Shown here piece after piece: positions 15,630 through 15,863 of a DNA stretch of 15,863 nucleotides. Source of the stretch: Firmicutes bacterium UBA4916 (GTDB taxonomy: Bacteria > Bacillota > Clostridia > Tissierellales > Tepidimicrobiaceae); contig DHBY01000049.1 of the NCBI GenBank assembly GCA_002398845.1, positions 1 through 15,863 of the forward strand, given 5' to 3'. Within the stretch, counting starts at the first letter, position 1. Every line of letters starts with the position of its first letter. A program made the position numbers and the translations under genes. The notes below the pieces were generated by a model. It did no database searches. It saw nothing but the letters and a program-made list of their open reading frames with translations, and had not been told where the DNA came from.

Positions 15630-15666
15630 CGGACTGGGTGATGGGGATTTATGGAGGTGATTTCAT

Positions 15667-15863
15667 ATGGATAATTCGCAAATTGAAATACAAATAGTAG
15701 ACAATTCTTTAGAAGATAATCATTATTGGAAAAAGCTAATCTCTATGTTCGCTATGGTTGGTCTGAAATTTGAAATACACTGCTGGAATGAAGAAACAGA
15801 AGAAATTAAAACTGCATTGAAGTTTGGAAAAGAAAAATCAACTGATTGGGAATTTGGAACAAT
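15667..15863 (+). CDS. Unknown protein, cut by the end of the window
   Basis: An open frame from ATG 15667, with GGAGG nine bases upstream, runs off the window after 65 codons. The visible part begins MDNSQIEIQIVDNSLEDNHY and includes HCWNEETEEIK and STDWEFGT. It is acidic, soluble-looking, with no signal peptide or membrane helix. I do not recognise it. Its small, acidic character would suit an immunity or accessory protein, but that is only a guess from the surrounding array. Confidence 0.7.
   Translation, partial: MDNSQIEIQIVDNSLEDNHYWKKLISMFAMVGLKFEIHCWNEETEEIKTALKFGKEKSTDWEFGT

Overview
The window is AT-rich, Gram-positive-style DNA: strong AGGAGG ribosome-binding sites, TTG and GTG starts, and AGA/ATA/TTA-rich codon use. 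Together with the gene families this points to an anaerobic low-GC Firmicute of the Clostridia or Tissierellia type. That placement is inference; there is no rRNA or other marker gene here.

Positions 1-13299 hold what looks like one long maltodextrin operon, all on the + strand. A promoter (about 60-88) and an 18-bp LacI-type operator (101-118) precede nine closely spaced genes: GH31 alpha-glucosidase, 4-alpha-glucanotransferase (malQ), alpha-glucan phosphorylase (glgP/malP), a maltodextrin-binding lipoprotein (malE), a small unknown membrane protein, a MalF permease with a very long N-terminal extension, MalG, a MalK/MsmK ATPase, and a LacI/MalR-type regulator. A strong rho-independent terminator (13345-13387) closes the unit. 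The lipoprotein captures maltodextrins outside, MalFGK import them, and MalQ, phosphorylase and alpha-glucosidase turn them into glucose and glucose-1-phosphate inside the cell. The last gene probably represses the operon through the operator at its start, about 12 kb upstream.

From about 13300 to the end the character changes to short, unrelated accessory genes on the + strand: a frameshifted small membrane-anchored protein, a MazG-like nucleotide pyrophosphohydrolase, a GNAT acetyltransferase, a 5'-truncated MGMT/Atl1-like DNA-binding protein, a small three-helix membrane protein, and an unknown gene cut by the window edge. Several are separated by copies of a roughly 40-bp AT-rich intergenic repeat (clear at 13983, 14397 and 14920; partial at 15615; doubtful at 15282). 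The genes thus look like interchangeable modules. No integrase or transposase lies in the window. Short motifs containing GGGACGG or its complement, like dispersed REP-type repeats, lie at both outer ends of the maltodextrin operon.

The points most worth a second look are the repeat-punctuated gene array, the coiled-coil extension of MalF with its small membrane-protein neighbour, and the two damaged genes in the array.
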